From: Halobacterium wangiae
GTDB lineage: Archaea; Halobacteriota; Halobacteria; Halobacteriales; Halobacteriaceae
DNA length: 64,000 nucleotides
NCBI RefSeq assembly: GCF_021249345.1
Contig: NZ_CP089588.1
Coordinates: 744,001 to 808,000 of the forward strand
Reading direction: 5' to 3'
Translations under genes and position numbers: made by a program
Notes under the pieces: generated by a model
What the model was told of the DNA's origin: nothing
What the model saw: the letters and a program-made list of their open reading frames with translations, nothing else
Database searches by the model: none
In this document: positions 55,913 to 64,000 of the stretch, piece after piece
How positions within the stretch are numbered: the first letter of the stretch is position 1
How the letters are laid out: the number at the start of each line of letters is the position of its first letter

Positions 55913-56656
55913 CTAGCCGCCGAGCACGTAGTCCAGCACGCCCGGGTAGTCGCTGATGACGCCGTCCGCGCCCGCATCCCGGCACCGCTGGGCGTCCCGC
56001 CAGTCGGTGACGGTCCAGACGTTGACGCTGCGGCCGTCGCGGTGGGCGTGGTCGACCAGGTCGGCGTCGACGGCGTCCAGGGGCGCGTACAGCGCGCGGC
56101 AGTCGAACTCGCTGGCGCGCGTCAGCCCCCGGTCGGTGTCGATGCAGAGCGCCGCTCTCGGGGTGTCCGGGGCCACCTCCTGGGCGGCCTCCAGCGCACC
56201 GTCGAAGAACGAGGAGAGGACGACCGGGGCCTCGCAGTCCGCCAGCGCGTCCGCCACGCGCTCGACGAACGGGCGCCACTGTGCGGCGCCCGGACCGGGG
56301 AGGCCGAGGCGCGCGTCCTCACTCCCCGGGGTCTTCAGTTCGACGTGGAACTCGACGCCCGGTGGCACGAGGGCGGCGACCGACTCGAGGTCGGGCACCG
56401 CCTCGCCCGAGTCGAGGACGTCGGCGTCGTCGAGCGTCTCCCGGTCGGCGTCCCAGACGAACCCGGACGCGTCGGTGACGCCCCGCGAGTCGCCCTCGTC
56501 GTCGAGTCGCTGGTCGTGGAAGACGACCGGCGTCCCGTCCGCTCGGGGCTGGACGTCCACCTCGATACCGTCGGCCCGGTCGGCGGCCGCCCGGACCGCG
56601 GCGGCGGTGTTCTCCGGGGCGACGCCCGCGAACCCGCGGTGTGCGATGGTGAACAT
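55913..56656 (-). CDS. Glycerophosphodiester phosphodiesterase
   Basis: GDPD enzymes release glycerol 3-phosphate from lipid head groups. The 247 residues have the catalytic HR in TIAHRGFAGVAPENTAAAV, metal-binding GIEVDVQPRADGTPVVFHD with the second His, and a later E in FHVELK. It starts one base inside the SAMP1 stop (TGATG), which fixes the start at 56656. Confidence 0.9.
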   Translation of the reverse strand: MFTIAHRGFAGVAPENTAAAVRAAADRADGIEVDVQPRADGTPVVFHDQRLDDEGDSRGVTDASGFVWDADRETLDDADVLDSGEAVPDLESVAALVPPGVEFHVELKTPGSEDARLGLPGPGAAQWRPFVERVADALADCEAPVVLSSFFDGALEAAQEVAPDTPRAALCIDTDRGLTRASEFDCRALYAPLDAVDADLVDHAHRDGRSVNVWTVTDWRDAQRCRDAGADGVISDYPGVLDYVLGG

Positions 56657-56931
56657 CAGCCACCGCTCACCGGCGGGAACATCGCCAGTTCGTCGCCGGC
56701 AGCGAGTTCGGTGTCCAGGCCGTCCAGGTTGCGGACGTTCTCCCCGTTGTGCAGGACGTTGACGTGGTGTCGCAGGTCGCCGTCCTCGGTGAGCACGCGG
56801 TCGGCCAGCGCCGGTCGGTCGTCGACGAGTGCGTCCAGGGCGTCCCCAACCGTCTCGCCCGGCTGAACGTCGACCTCGACGTGGCGGTCGCCGCCGACCT
56901 CCGCGAGGTCCGCGAAGAGCTTCCACTCCAT
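56656..56931 (-). CDS. samp1: Ubiquitin-like small archaeal modifier protein, SAMP1/MoaD type
   Basis: The 91-residue beta-grasp protein starts MEWKLFADLAEVGGDRHV and ends LAMFPPVSGG, the C-terminal diglycine needed for activation by an E1-like enzyme. In Haloferax SAMP1 is joined to target lysines and also acts as MoaD in molybdopterin synthesis. It is co-transcribed with GDPD. The desampylase-type JAMM gene is at 33638-34054. Confidence 0.92.
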   Translation of the reverse strand: MEWKLFADLAEVGGDRHVEVDVQPGETVGDALDALVDDRPALADRVLTEDGDLRHHVNVLHNGENVRNLDGLDTELAAGDELAMFPPVSGG

Positions 56932-56963
56932 GCCCGCCACTCGGCCGTCGCCCCCCATAGGTG

Positions 56964-58082
56964 CTACGGGGCGGTGGCCGCGCTGTCGAGTCGGCGCACG
57001 ACGTCCGGGCGGGCGACGACGTACAGCGTCTCGCCGGCCGCCAGCACGCGGCTCCCCTTCGGAATCGCCTCGACCCCGTCGCCCGTGCGGACAGCCGCGA
57101 CGGTGCCGTCGACGTCCCCGACGGTCCTCCCCTCCAGGTCGCTGCCTGCTCCGACGGACACCACGGTCATCGTCTCGTCGGCGTTGCGTAGCAGGCTGGC
57201 GAACTGGCGGTCGGCGCCGGGTTCGTACGGCAGGGTGAGCAGCCGGTAGTCGCCGCCCGCGATCGACCGGGCGTCGAACTCGTCGAGGGACAGCGTGACC
57301 GTGTCGTCTTTGACCGCGCGTAGCTCCGCCGTCGTCACCTGCCGTGGCTGCTCCCCGTCGGCCCGCCACACCTGCACGAGGTCGCCAGCAGCGGCGGTGT
57401 ACGGCGGGTCGGCGCGCACCGCGACGGCGGCCGTGCCGGGCGGGAGCGTCGGCCCGATACCGGCGGTCCGCCGCCCGAGCGCGAGGTAGGAGACGGTGCC
57501 GGCGGCGTCCAGTTCCACGTCCACGTAGCCGACCTCGTAGTCGTCTTTCAGGCGGGCGACGAGTCGGTCCTCGAGTTCGTCGACGGTGAGCCGGCGCGGG
57601 AAGATGAACGTCTTCCCGGCCAGTTCTCGCTTCGTCTCGGGCGTGACCGGGTCGTACCCCTCGATGTCCGCCACCTCCTCGGGGAGTTCGACCGCCACCG
57701 CACGCCCGACGGCTTTCACGAGCTGGCCGACCTCGCCCTCGAGTTCGCGGGTGCCCGTGGCCGCGAGCAACTGGATGCCGATGCGGTCGCCGGCGCGGAG
57801 CGCGGCCGGGACGAGGACGATGGCGGCGGCGAACACCGCGAGGTTCGAGCCGACCTCGGCCACCGACAGGGCGTCGGTACGGCCGGCGACGGCCTCACCG
57901 AGCGCGACCCGGGTGTTGAGGTAGAGCGTGACCACGGAGACGTCCACGAGCAGCGCCACGCCGAACGGGACGCGCTGGCGGAAGTACCACCGGAAGCCGG
58001 CCGCGAGCACGACGACGACGAGCGCCGCGACGACGGTGAGGCCGACCGCCTGCGCGACCGCGGCAGTCGTGACGGGGGCCAT
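56964..58082 (-). CDS. Membrane RCK/TrkA-C protein (first of a pair)
   Basis: The 372 residues have three membrane helices (about 10-30, 40-62 and 75-95), a 100-residue PhoU-like helical part and a C-terminal TrkA_C-type RCK region (DADETMTVVSVGAGSDLEGRT-like stretch near 300; VSVGAGSDLEGRTVG). No pore filter (TxGYG) is present, so it is probably a regulator or scaffold of a K+ system. It starts inside the upstream gene's stop. Confidence 0.72.
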   Translation of the reverse strand: MAPVTTAAVAQAVGLTVVAALVVVVLAAGFRWYFRQRVPFGVALLVDVSVVTLYLNTRVALGEAVAGRTDALSVAEVGSNLAVFAAAIVLVPAALRAGDRIGIQLLAATGTRELEGEVGQLVKAVGRAVAVELPEEVADIEGYDPVTPETKRELAGKTFIFPRRLTVDELEDRLVARLKDDYEVGYVDVELDAAGTVSYLALGRRTAGIGPTLPPGTAAVAVRADPPYTAAAGDLVQVWRADGEQPRQVTTAELRAVKDDTVTLSLDEFDARSIAGGDYRLLTLPYEPGADRQFASLLRNADETMTVVSVGAGSDLEGRTVGDVDGTVAAVRTGDGVEAIPKGSRVLAAGETLYVVARPDVVRRLDSAATAP

Positions 58083-59293
58083 CAGGCGACCACCCCCTCG
58101 AAGCGGTCGAGGGCGTCCCGCGGTCCGGTGACGAACAGTTCGTCGCCGACCCCCAGTTTCGCGTCGCCGCGGGGGGCGATGATCCACGACCCGCCGTTGC
58201 GGACCGCGAGCACCGCGACGCCGTGCCGGTGACGTACGTCGCTCTCGGACAGCGAGGTGCCCGCGACCTCGCTGTCCTCGCGGATGGTGAGTCGGCGGAC
58301 GCGCTGGCCGGCGCGCCTGAGCAGCCCCAGCAGTTCGTACTCCCGGCGGGTGCCGCGAGCCCGAACCACGACCCGGGCGTCGTCGGCCGTGAGCAGGCGT
58401 TCGGCGTCCGCCCGCGGGACGGCGACAGTGACGCGGCCGTCGCCACCGGTCGTCGTCGGGGCGGTCGTCCCCTGCACTTCGTCGTCCTCCGAGTCGGCGG
58501 CCGACCCGCCGACAGCGTCGCTCTCGCCGCTGGAGTTCGCCGCGAGCACCGTGCCGTCGACGTTGTCGTCTCCCGTGAGCACCGACACCTCGTCGCCGCG
58601 CGCGACGCCGGTCGGGACGAGCGCCGAGACGGAGACCGCGCGCTGCCCGACGGGCGTTCGTTTCGAGACGCCGGCGGCAGGCGGCGCGGCGGCGACGCTG
58701 GCGCGCGCCTGTCGGTCGAGGGAGACCGAGGCCTCCTGGAGGTCGAACTCCGAGCGGAGGCGGTCCGCGAACCGGGACTCGAGTTCCGACAGCGGGAGGT
58801 CCGCCGGGAACTGCCACTCGAGGGTCTTGATCTCCGTGCGGAGCGCGTCCGGCAGCGGCGGGTACCCCTCGACGTCACGGACCGGCCCCGTGACCGTGAC
58901 GGTGGCCTCGCGGCCGCTGCCCACGAATTTGACCACGTCCGCGCTCAGTGTGCGGTCGCGAAGCGACCGGAGACTGAGCCGTCGAGGGAGGTTCGCGCCG
59001 AGGCGGTCGCCGACCGCGTGCATGTAGAACGTCAGCAGCGCCACCACGAGTAGCGCCACCACGAGCGTCGTGGAGTTCGCCGCCTGCGTGATGGTCGGGT
59101 CCGCGAACGCGAGCAGGCCGCCGTTGACACCCGCGAGCGCGACGCCGAGCACGACGACACCGAACGCGGGGATCGAGAGCCCGGTCACGTACCGGAAGAT
59201 GAACCCGAACCCGAACGCCACGAGCGCCGGGATGACGCCCGCCAGCAGTCCGAGGTAGATTCCGTGCAGCACCTGCACGGGAGTCGAAGCCAT
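58082..59293 (-). CDS. Membrane RCK/TrkA-C protein (second of a pair)
   Basis: The 403 residues have the same plan as its neighbour: three helices (about 10-30, 38-60 and 72-92), a helical linker (GYPPLPDALRTEIKTLEWQF) and a C-terminal RCK_C-like part with VAGTSLSESDVRHRHGVAVL. It carries an acidic Ser/Asp insert of about 40 residues near 250. No pore filter seen. The pair likely form one complex; partner and ion are inferred. Confidence 0.7.
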   Translation of the reverse strand: MASTPVQVLHGIYLGLLAGVIPALVAFGFGFIFRYVTGLSIPAFGVVVLGVALAGVNGGLLAFADPTITQAANSTTLVVALLVVALLTFYMHAVGDRLGANLPRRLSLRSLRDRTLSADVVKFVGSGREATVTVTGPVRDVEGYPPLPDALRTEIKTLEWQFPADLPLSELESRFADRLRSEFDLQEASVSLDRQARASVAAAPPAAGVSKRTPVGQRAVSVSALVPTGVARGDEVSVLTGDDNVDGTVLAANSSGESDAVGGSAADSEDDEVQGTTAPTTTGGDGRVTVAVPRADAERLLTADDARVVVRARGTRREYELLGLLRRAGQRVRRLTIREDSEVAGTSLSESDVRHRHGVAVLAVRNGGSWIIAPRGDAKLGVGDELFVTGPRDALDRFEGVVA

Positions 59294-59387
59294 GTCGCCG
59301 ACCCACTCGCGCCGCGGCCAAAACCCTACCGTTCGGTGCCGACGTCGGGCCGCCGCCATTAAGAGGGGGGACCACGCCCGTGGAGGT

Positions 59388-60542
59388 ATGGACCTGCCGG
59401 GCGTCGAGCGCGTGACCGGGCGCGTAGCGGTCGCGTTGACGCTCGCAGTCGCGGGGCTGTCCGTCGTCGTCGGCATCCTCGGCATCGTCGCTCCCACGGC
59501 GAACTTCGGACCGGTCGCCCCCTACGTCCCCCCGGCGATCAGCCAGACGGCGGGGTTCACGGGCGCACTCACCGGCTTCCTGATGGTGATGAGCGCGTTC
59601 GGGCTGCGCCGCGGCCTCCGCGCCGCCTGGTACTCAACGCTCGTCCTGCTGCCGGTGACGGCCGGCCAGGGACTCGTGCAGGCGACGCCGTACTCCGTGC
59701 CGCTGGTCGTGCTCTCCATCCTCGCGTTCCCCGTGCTCGCGGTCGCCCGCAAGCGCTTCGACGAGCACATCTCGCTGACCACGAGCCAGCTCGCCGCCGG
59801 TGGCGCGCTGTTCGGCGTGCTGGCCTACGGCACCATCGGCACGTACGCCCTCCGCGGCGAGCGCGGCTTCGAGGAGGTCTCGACGATGCTCGACGCGTTC
59901 TACTACACGCTCGTGACCGCCAGCACCGTCGGCTACGGCGACCTCACGCCGACGACCCAGGAGGCGAGGCTGTTCTCGCTGTCCGTCGTCGTGCTCGGCA
60001 CCGCGAGTTTCGCCATCGCACTCGGCGCACTGCTCGGTCCCGCCCTCGAAGCCCGGTTCGCGAGCGCACTCGGACGCATGACACAGAGCGACCTAGAGTC
60101 CCTCGACGGCCACGTCGTCGTCGCGGGCTACGGCGACCTGACGGAACCGATTCTGAGCGAGTTCGCCGCGGACGGCCGCACGTTCGTCGTGCTCACCGAC
60201 CGCGAGGACCCGGTGGCTCGGCTCCGCGAGCGGGACGTGAACGTGCTGGTCGCGGACCCGACCGACGAGGACTCCCTCGACCGCGCAGGGGTCGACCGTG
60301 CGCGAGCCGTGGTCGCGGCGACGGACGATGACGGCGAGGACGCGCTGGCCATCCTGACGGTCCGGGAGTCCTACCCGGACGTCCACGTCGTCGCCGCCGC
60401 CACCGAGCGCGAGAACGAGGCGAAACTCCGGCGCGCGGGCGCGGACGTCGTCATCAGCCCCGCAGTCATCGGCGGCCGCCTCATCGCGCGGTCCGCGTAC
60501 GGCGACGAGGGAGCCGCGCGGGAAGCCGCGGAACTCGAGTAG
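59388..60542 (+). CDS. Potassium channel with N-terminal helices and a TrkA-N domain
   Basis: The 384 residues have several helices ending in the pore with filter TASTVGYGDL at about residue 183, then a TrkA-N domain (HVVVAGYGDLTEPILSEFA). It is a NAD-gated type K+ channel. It has more N-terminal helices than the 2-TM channel at 50842. A GGAGG motif lies just before the ATG at 59388. Confidence 0.88.
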   Translation: MDLPGVERVTGRVAVALTLAVAGLSVVVGILGIVAPTANFGPVAPYVPPAISQTAGFTGALTGFLMVMSAFGLRRGLRAAWYSTLVLLPVTAGQGLVQATPYSVPLVVLSILAFPVLAVARKRFDEHISLTTSQLAAGGALFGVLAYGTIGTYALRGERGFEEVSTMLDAFYYTLVTASTVGYGDLTPTTQEARLFSLSVVVLGTASFAIALGALLGPALEARFASALGRMTQSDLESLDGHVVVAGYGDLTEPILSEFAADGRTFVVLTDREDPVARLRERDVNVLVADPTDEDSLDRAGVDRARAVVAATDDDGEDALAILTVRESYPDVHVVAAATERENEAKLRRAGADVVISPAVIGGRLIARSAYGDEGAAREAAELE

Positions 60543-60544
60543 CC

Positions 60545-61993
60545 TCAGCCGACGTGGACGACGGCGATGTCCGTCTCGACGTCCCGGACGCGCTCGTAGG
60601 TCGGCCGCGAGAGGAACTTCGACGCCGCCGACCGGTCGGTGCTGGCGCCGACGAAGACGAGGTCGTAGTGGGCGTCGTTGCGTTCGAGGAACGACGCGAC
60701 GTCCGACCGCGAGACCCGCGTCTCGCAGCGCGTCTCGACCGTCTCCGCCAGGTCGGCCAGCATCGACTCCGCGCGCCGCCGGTCGCGCTCGGCGTCGATG
60801 CACGTACAGGCGCTGATCGTGCCGGTCCGGGCGGCGAGTCGCTGGGCGTAGTCGAGCATCGCGTGCGCGCCGTCGGAGGCGCTGCGCACCGGCACCATGA
60901 TGCGCTTCCAGCGGGTGCGCTCGGAGTCCGAGCGGAACGCCACGACGTTCTGGTCGCTGCGGAACAGCCCCCGGACGAGCGGTGAGAGACCCCCGTTACT
61001 GGTCTCGAACGGCGTCACGACGAGGTCGGAGTTCGTCTCCTCGGCGGCGGCGAGGACGGTCTGTGACGGGTCGCCGTCGGCCACCGCCACCACCACGTCG
61101 CAGGGGACGCCGACGCGCGTCTCGATCTGCGCCGCCTGCTGTTCGAGTTCCCGCGCGGACACGTCGGCGGCCTTCGCCTCGACGTCCGTCTCCGGGTCCT
61201 CGACGTAGTCGGCGTCCGTCTCGTCGCCCCGGATGAGGGCGCGCTCGGCCTCGGCGAGGTCCTCGTCCTCGACGACGTCCAGGAGCACGACCTTGCCGGC
61301 GTCGTGGGCCGCCGCGATGCGGGCGCCGAACATCGCCGTCTGCGGGGCCGTCTCGCCGCGCATCGGCACGATGACGTGGTCGTCGGCGTTCGTCGTCCGG
61401 TAGAGGTAGCGCGCCCGCTGCTCGTAGAACTGGGCGCGCCACACCACGAAGACGATGGCGACGAGGCTCGCCGACAGCGCGACGCCGACGACGTACGCGA
61501 ACTGCGCCGCGCCAGTGATGAGCACGAGCAGCGCCGTCGAGTACGCCGTCGGGAGTTCGAGGTGCAACAGCCACGTCACGACGCCGGTGAGCAGCACGGC
61601 GAGTGCGGCGGCGGTGGCGTCGACGCCGAGCGCGCTCGTCGGTACCCCGTAGACGTAGGCCGCCGTGAACTCGACGGCGCCCCACCCGCAGAGCGCGCCG
61701 ACGGTCATCCCGCCGACGAACTTCCCGGGGTCCGAGTAGCGGCCCTCGGGTTCCGAGAACAGCGTGTACGTCCCGGACGCCAGCGGCGGGAACAGCAGGA
61801 ACGACACCAGCGCGATGCTGTTGGCGAGCAGCGTCACGAGGCCGACGAGCAACGGCACGAACAGGAGCACGGAGACCCGCGTGAGGTTGCTCGTCGTCTC
61901 GATCCACCGCCGGAACTGCCGGACCTCCCGGCGCTCGAAGCGGGAGACGCGCCGCCGGGTGGCCGCGAGCCGTCGGCGCAGTTCCGGGAGCAT
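60545..61993 (-). CDS. HPP membrane domain fused to two UspA domains
   Basis: The 482 residues start with a basic helix, then an HPP-type membrane part (about 40-190: FPPLASGTYTLFSEPEG, the conserved AVEFTAAYVYG and a late helix VAIVFVVWRAQFYE). Two UspA domains follow (about 200-350 and 360-480; VIVPMRGETAPQTAM, LVVTPFETSNGGL, LVFVGASTDRSAA). It is close in plan to the FNT-UspA gene at 677-2488. Transport and nucleotide sensing may be coupled. The start at 61993 gives MLPELRRRLAATR. Confidence 0.85.
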   Translation of the reverse strand: MLPELRRRLAATRRRVSRFERREVRQFRRWIETTSNLTRVSVLLFVPLLVGLVTLLANSIALVSFLLFPPLASGTYTLFSEPEGRYSDPGKFVGGMTVGALCGWGAVEFTAAYVYGVPTSALGVDATAAALAVLLTGVVTWLLHLELPTAYSTALLVLITGAAQFAYVVGVALSASLVAIVFVVWRAQFYEQRARYLYRTTNADDHVIVPMRGETAPQTAMFGARIAAAHDAGKVVLLDVVEDEDLAEAERALIRGDETDADYVEDPETDVEAKAADVSARELEQQAAQIETRVGVPCDVVVAVADGDPSQTVLAAAEETNSDLVVTPFETSNGGLSPLVRGLFRSDQNVVAFRSDSERTRWKRIMVPVRSASDGAHAMLDYAQRLAARTGTISACTCIDAERDRRRAESMLADLAETVETRCETRVSRSDVASFLERNDAHYDLVFVGASTDRSAASKFLSRPTYERVRDVETDIAVVHVG

Positions 61994-62048
61994 TACCCTC
62001 TCGGTCGGTGGGTCGAGCAGTTGTGTGTTGTGGCTCCGGGACGGTGGC

Positions 62049-63023
62049 CTACGGCTCGTACCACGTGAGATTGCAGTAGCGACCGGGCAGCGTGTCTGGC
62101 GGCTGGATGTCGGCGACAGTCGTCCAGCCGCCGTCTCGTCTCCTGAGCACCGTACCCCGGTGCGTGACGGCGACGAGGTCGTCACCGACTGTCGTCCAGC
62201 CGACGACCACCTCGTCGGGACACGGGAACGCGACAGCCGCCAGTGTCGTCCCGTCTCGGCACTGGAAGACTGCGGGGTCGGCCTCCCGCTGGTCCCACCT
62301 GTTCGGCGGAACGCACGCAGCCGAGGTGTACAGGACCCCGTCGTGCGAGTAGACCGAGCGGAAGTACCGCTGTTCGACGGTCTCGTCGAGGCGCGTCCAC
62401 GAACGGCCGACGTCCGTACTCCGATACAGGCCTACACCAGTAGCGGCGACGTAGACCCGGTCGCGTTCGGTGTAGAGCTTGTGGACGTCGTCGTGCACAC
62501 CGTCGCTGCGCTCGTCCCACGTCTCCCCGCGGTCTTCGCTGACGTGGACGCCGCCAGGTTCGACACCGGCGACGATCCGGTCCGGCGAGTCCGGGTGGGC
62601 ACAGAGGCTCCGCAGTTTCGCGACGTTGTCGTGCCGGGGAACACCCCACTCGTCACGGGACGGGAGGTCGCGGAACCCCGCGAGTTCTCTCCAGTCGAGT
62701 GCCTCGGGACGGACGTGCCCGTCTTGGCTCAGGGACGACACGTACACGTGGGTCGGACGCGTCCCGGCGTAGATTCGCTCTCCGTCGGGTGAGACGACGA
62801 CTGCGTAGACGGTCTCCTCGGGGACGCGAAGGTCGACCCAGTCCGACCCGTCGCGCGAGTAGTAGAGGCCAGCCTTCGTGGCGGCGAACACGCCGTCTAC
62901 GGCGTCGAACTGGCGGACACGTTCAACTCTCGGCGCGTCGAGGACCTTCGCTACCGCCGTGTCTCCACCGCCCGCGAGACCAGTGACACTGTAGGCCCCG
63001 TCACCGGTTCCTGCGATGAGCAT
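62049..63023 (-). CDS. BNR/sialidase-like beta-propeller protein
   Basis: The 324 residues show repeated Asp-box motifs, such as SEDRGETWDERSDG and STDVGRSWTRLDE, in a blade pattern with GLYYSRDGSDWVDL and GVEPGGVHVSEDRG. No signal peptide is evident. It may be a WD40/BNR-fold binding protein; a sialidase activity is not implied. Leftward, between the HPP-UspA and uridine phosphorylase genes. Confidence 0.75.
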   Translation of the reverse strand: MLIAGTGDGAYSVTGLAGGGDTAVAKVLDAPRVERVRQFDAVDGVFAATKAGLYYSRDGSDWVDLRVPEETVYAVVVSPDGERIYAGTRPTHVYVSSLSQDGHVRPEALDWRELAGFRDLPSRDEWGVPRHDNVAKLRSLCAHPDSPDRIVAGVEPGGVHVSEDRGETWDERSDGVHDDVHKLYTERDRVYVAATGVGLYRSTDVGRSWTRLDETVEQRYFRSVYSHDGVLYTSAACVPPNRWDQREADPAVFQCRDGTTLAAVAFPCPDEVVVGWTTVGDDLVAVTHRGTVLRRRDGGWTTVADIQPPDTLPGRYCNLTWYEP

Positions 63024-63143
63024 ACGCGGCCAGTCACGGATGGTGCACTTGAGTGTTCACGGCACCGAGTTTTTGTAACCCAAGGTATGTTTTTCCCGGT
63101 GACGTCGGGGTCCTCGAACGCGGTCCGGCGTGTATCGGCCCAG

Positions 63144-63872
63144 TTACGCGAGGTCGACGACCGCGTCGAGTGCGATGTCGATGGCGCGCGCGACGTTGTT
63201 CTTGGCCTTGTCCGGGAGTTCGTCGTCGGAGTCGGCGCCCTTCTGGGTGCCCGCGACGAGGTTTCCGTCGACGGTACAGATGGCGCCCGCGCTGAGGCCG
63301 CGTCGGCGCGCCAGCGAGAAGACGGTGGCGGCCTCCATCTCGATGGCGAGCAGGCCGGCGTCGTTCCAGTCCGCGACGTACTCGTCGCTCTCGTTGTAGA
63401 ACGCGTCGTCGCTGACGATGGGGCCGACGTGCACCTCCTCGTCGTTGGCTTCCGAGGCGTCGACGAGACTCGTGAGGACGTCGTAGTCCGGGACGGCCGG
63501 ATACACTTCGGACTCGTAGCGCTTGCTCGTCCCCTCCTCCTTGGCGGCGCCGGTGGCGACGATCATGTCCCCGATCTCGACGTGCTCCTGGAGGCCGCCG
63601 ATGGTGCCGACGCGGATGAACGTCTCGACGCCGACGCGCGCGAGTTCCTCGACGGCGATGGCGGCCGACGGGCAGCCGATGCCGGTGGAGCTGATGGTGA
63701 GGTCGACGCCGTCGTAGGTGGCGTTGACGACCTTGTACTCGCGGTTCTCCGCGACGACCTCGCTGTCGTCGCAGTGGCTGGCGATGCGGTCGACGCGACC
63801 CGGGTCGCCGGGAATCAGCGCGATGTCGTGGACGTCACCCTCCTCGACGAGCAGGTGGGGCTGTTTTGCCAT
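63144..63872 (-). CDS. udp: Uridine phosphorylase / purine nucleoside phosphorylase family protein
   Basis: The enzyme phosphorolytically splits a nucleoside. The 242 residues have the phosphate-binding IALIPGDPGRVDRIA, GCPSAAIAVEELARVGVETFIRVGTIGG and the ribose-site LAIEMEAATVFSLA (Met-Glu). The base specificity is not fixed by these motifs; uridine phosphorylase is the usual label. The start MAKQPHLLVEEGDVHDI at 63872 is standard. Confidence 0.9.
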   Translation of the reverse strand: MAKQPHLLVEEGDVHDIALIPGDPGRVDRIASHCDDSEVVAENREYKVVNATYDGVDLTISSTGIGCPSAAIAVEELARVGVETFIRVGTIGGLQEHVEIGDMIVATGAAKEEGTSKRYESEVYPAVPDYDVLTSLVDASEANDEEVHVGPIVSDDAFYNESDEYVADWNDAGLLAIEMEAATVFSLARRRGLSAGAICTVDGNLVAGTQKGADSDDELPDKAKNNVARAIDIALDAVVDLA

Positions 63873-63935
63873 GCAACTGCGTTCGACGCCCGCGAGAAAA
63901 AGAGCGGGGATTGGGGCCGACGGCGAGCGTGGCCG

Positions 63936-64000
63936 TCACGACGCCCCGGTGTCCACCCGGTAGAGCGCGAGGAGACCGATGGCGACGAACAGTAACCCCG
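63936..64000 (-). CDS. C-terminal fragment of a putative membrane protein (continues beyond window)
   Basis: On the reverse strand the last bases before the window edge read GLLFVAIGLLALYRVDTGAS and then TGA. This is a hydrophobic helix with a short polar tail. The frame could be by chance, since only about 21 codons are visible. Confidence 0.4.
   Translation of the reverse strand, partial: GLLFVAIGLLALYRVDTGAS

Overview
The window is chromosomal DNA from a halophilic archaeon (class Halobacteria), most likely Halobacterium or a close relative. The DNA is very GC-rich with G or C at most third codon positions. Almost every protein is strongly acidic. Many start codons lie about 25-30 nt behind an A/T-rich TATA-like box, so most mRNAs look leaderless. 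The families are haloarchaeal: SAMP1, the JAMM desampylase, a two-subunit GMP synthase, GatD, DUF5802/DUF5815, and UspA fusions. I saw no rRNA, tRNA, IS element, CRISPR array or replication origin.

Layout. 1-4400: a DUF1405 membrane protein, an FNT channel fused to UspA domains, pdxS and a 7-TM protein. 4400-13030: a complete leuA / ilvB-ilvN-ilvC-orf-leuC-leuD-leuB cluster for branched-chain amino acids; ilvB is preceded by what looks like an attenuator leader peptide. 13200-20170: thrB, a 7TM histidine kinase, a flavin oxidoreductase, a methyltransferase, an MBL hydrolase and small haloarchaeal proteins. 20151-21850: a self-contained operon of a Gln/His/Gly low-complexity protein plus Hsp20. 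22100-27450: an NAD(P)H/FAD oxidoreductase, small proteins, an ABC-2 exporter, DUF5815 and DUF4112. 27600-33600: carB, carA, an Lrp regulator and idi; a shared near-palindrome sits at both car promoters. 33600-39640: JAMM protease, zinc-type reductase, MoaB, 5-formyl-THF cycloligase, cupin, and a lipoprotein gene split by one amber codon. 39640-47650: guaAb, pyrG, a hydrolase, PspA, two membrane proteins and thrS. 47700-55900: the D-glutamate pair dgcA/dgcN, a Vms1-like release factor, a K+ channel, an ArsR-type regulator, gatD and a GNAT protein. 55900-62000: GDPD, SAMP1, two membrane RCK proteins, a second K+ channel and an HPP-UspA fusion. 62000-64000: a BNR propeller, uridine phosphorylase and one partial gene.

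How the genes fit together. The leu/ilv cluster takes pyruvate to the Val/Leu precursors; ilvD and ilvE are not here. CarA/CarB feed arginine and pyrimidines, and PyrG and GuaAb finish CTP and GMP. The K+ channel and RCK genes fit a salt-in osmotic strategy. SAMP1 and the JAMM protease are the modifier and the demodifier of the ubiquitin-like system. The most novel-looking items are the ilvB leader, the prion-like Q/H/G protein coupled to Hsp20, the car operator palindrome, the in-frame TAG in the lipoprotein gene and the unresolved leuA start.
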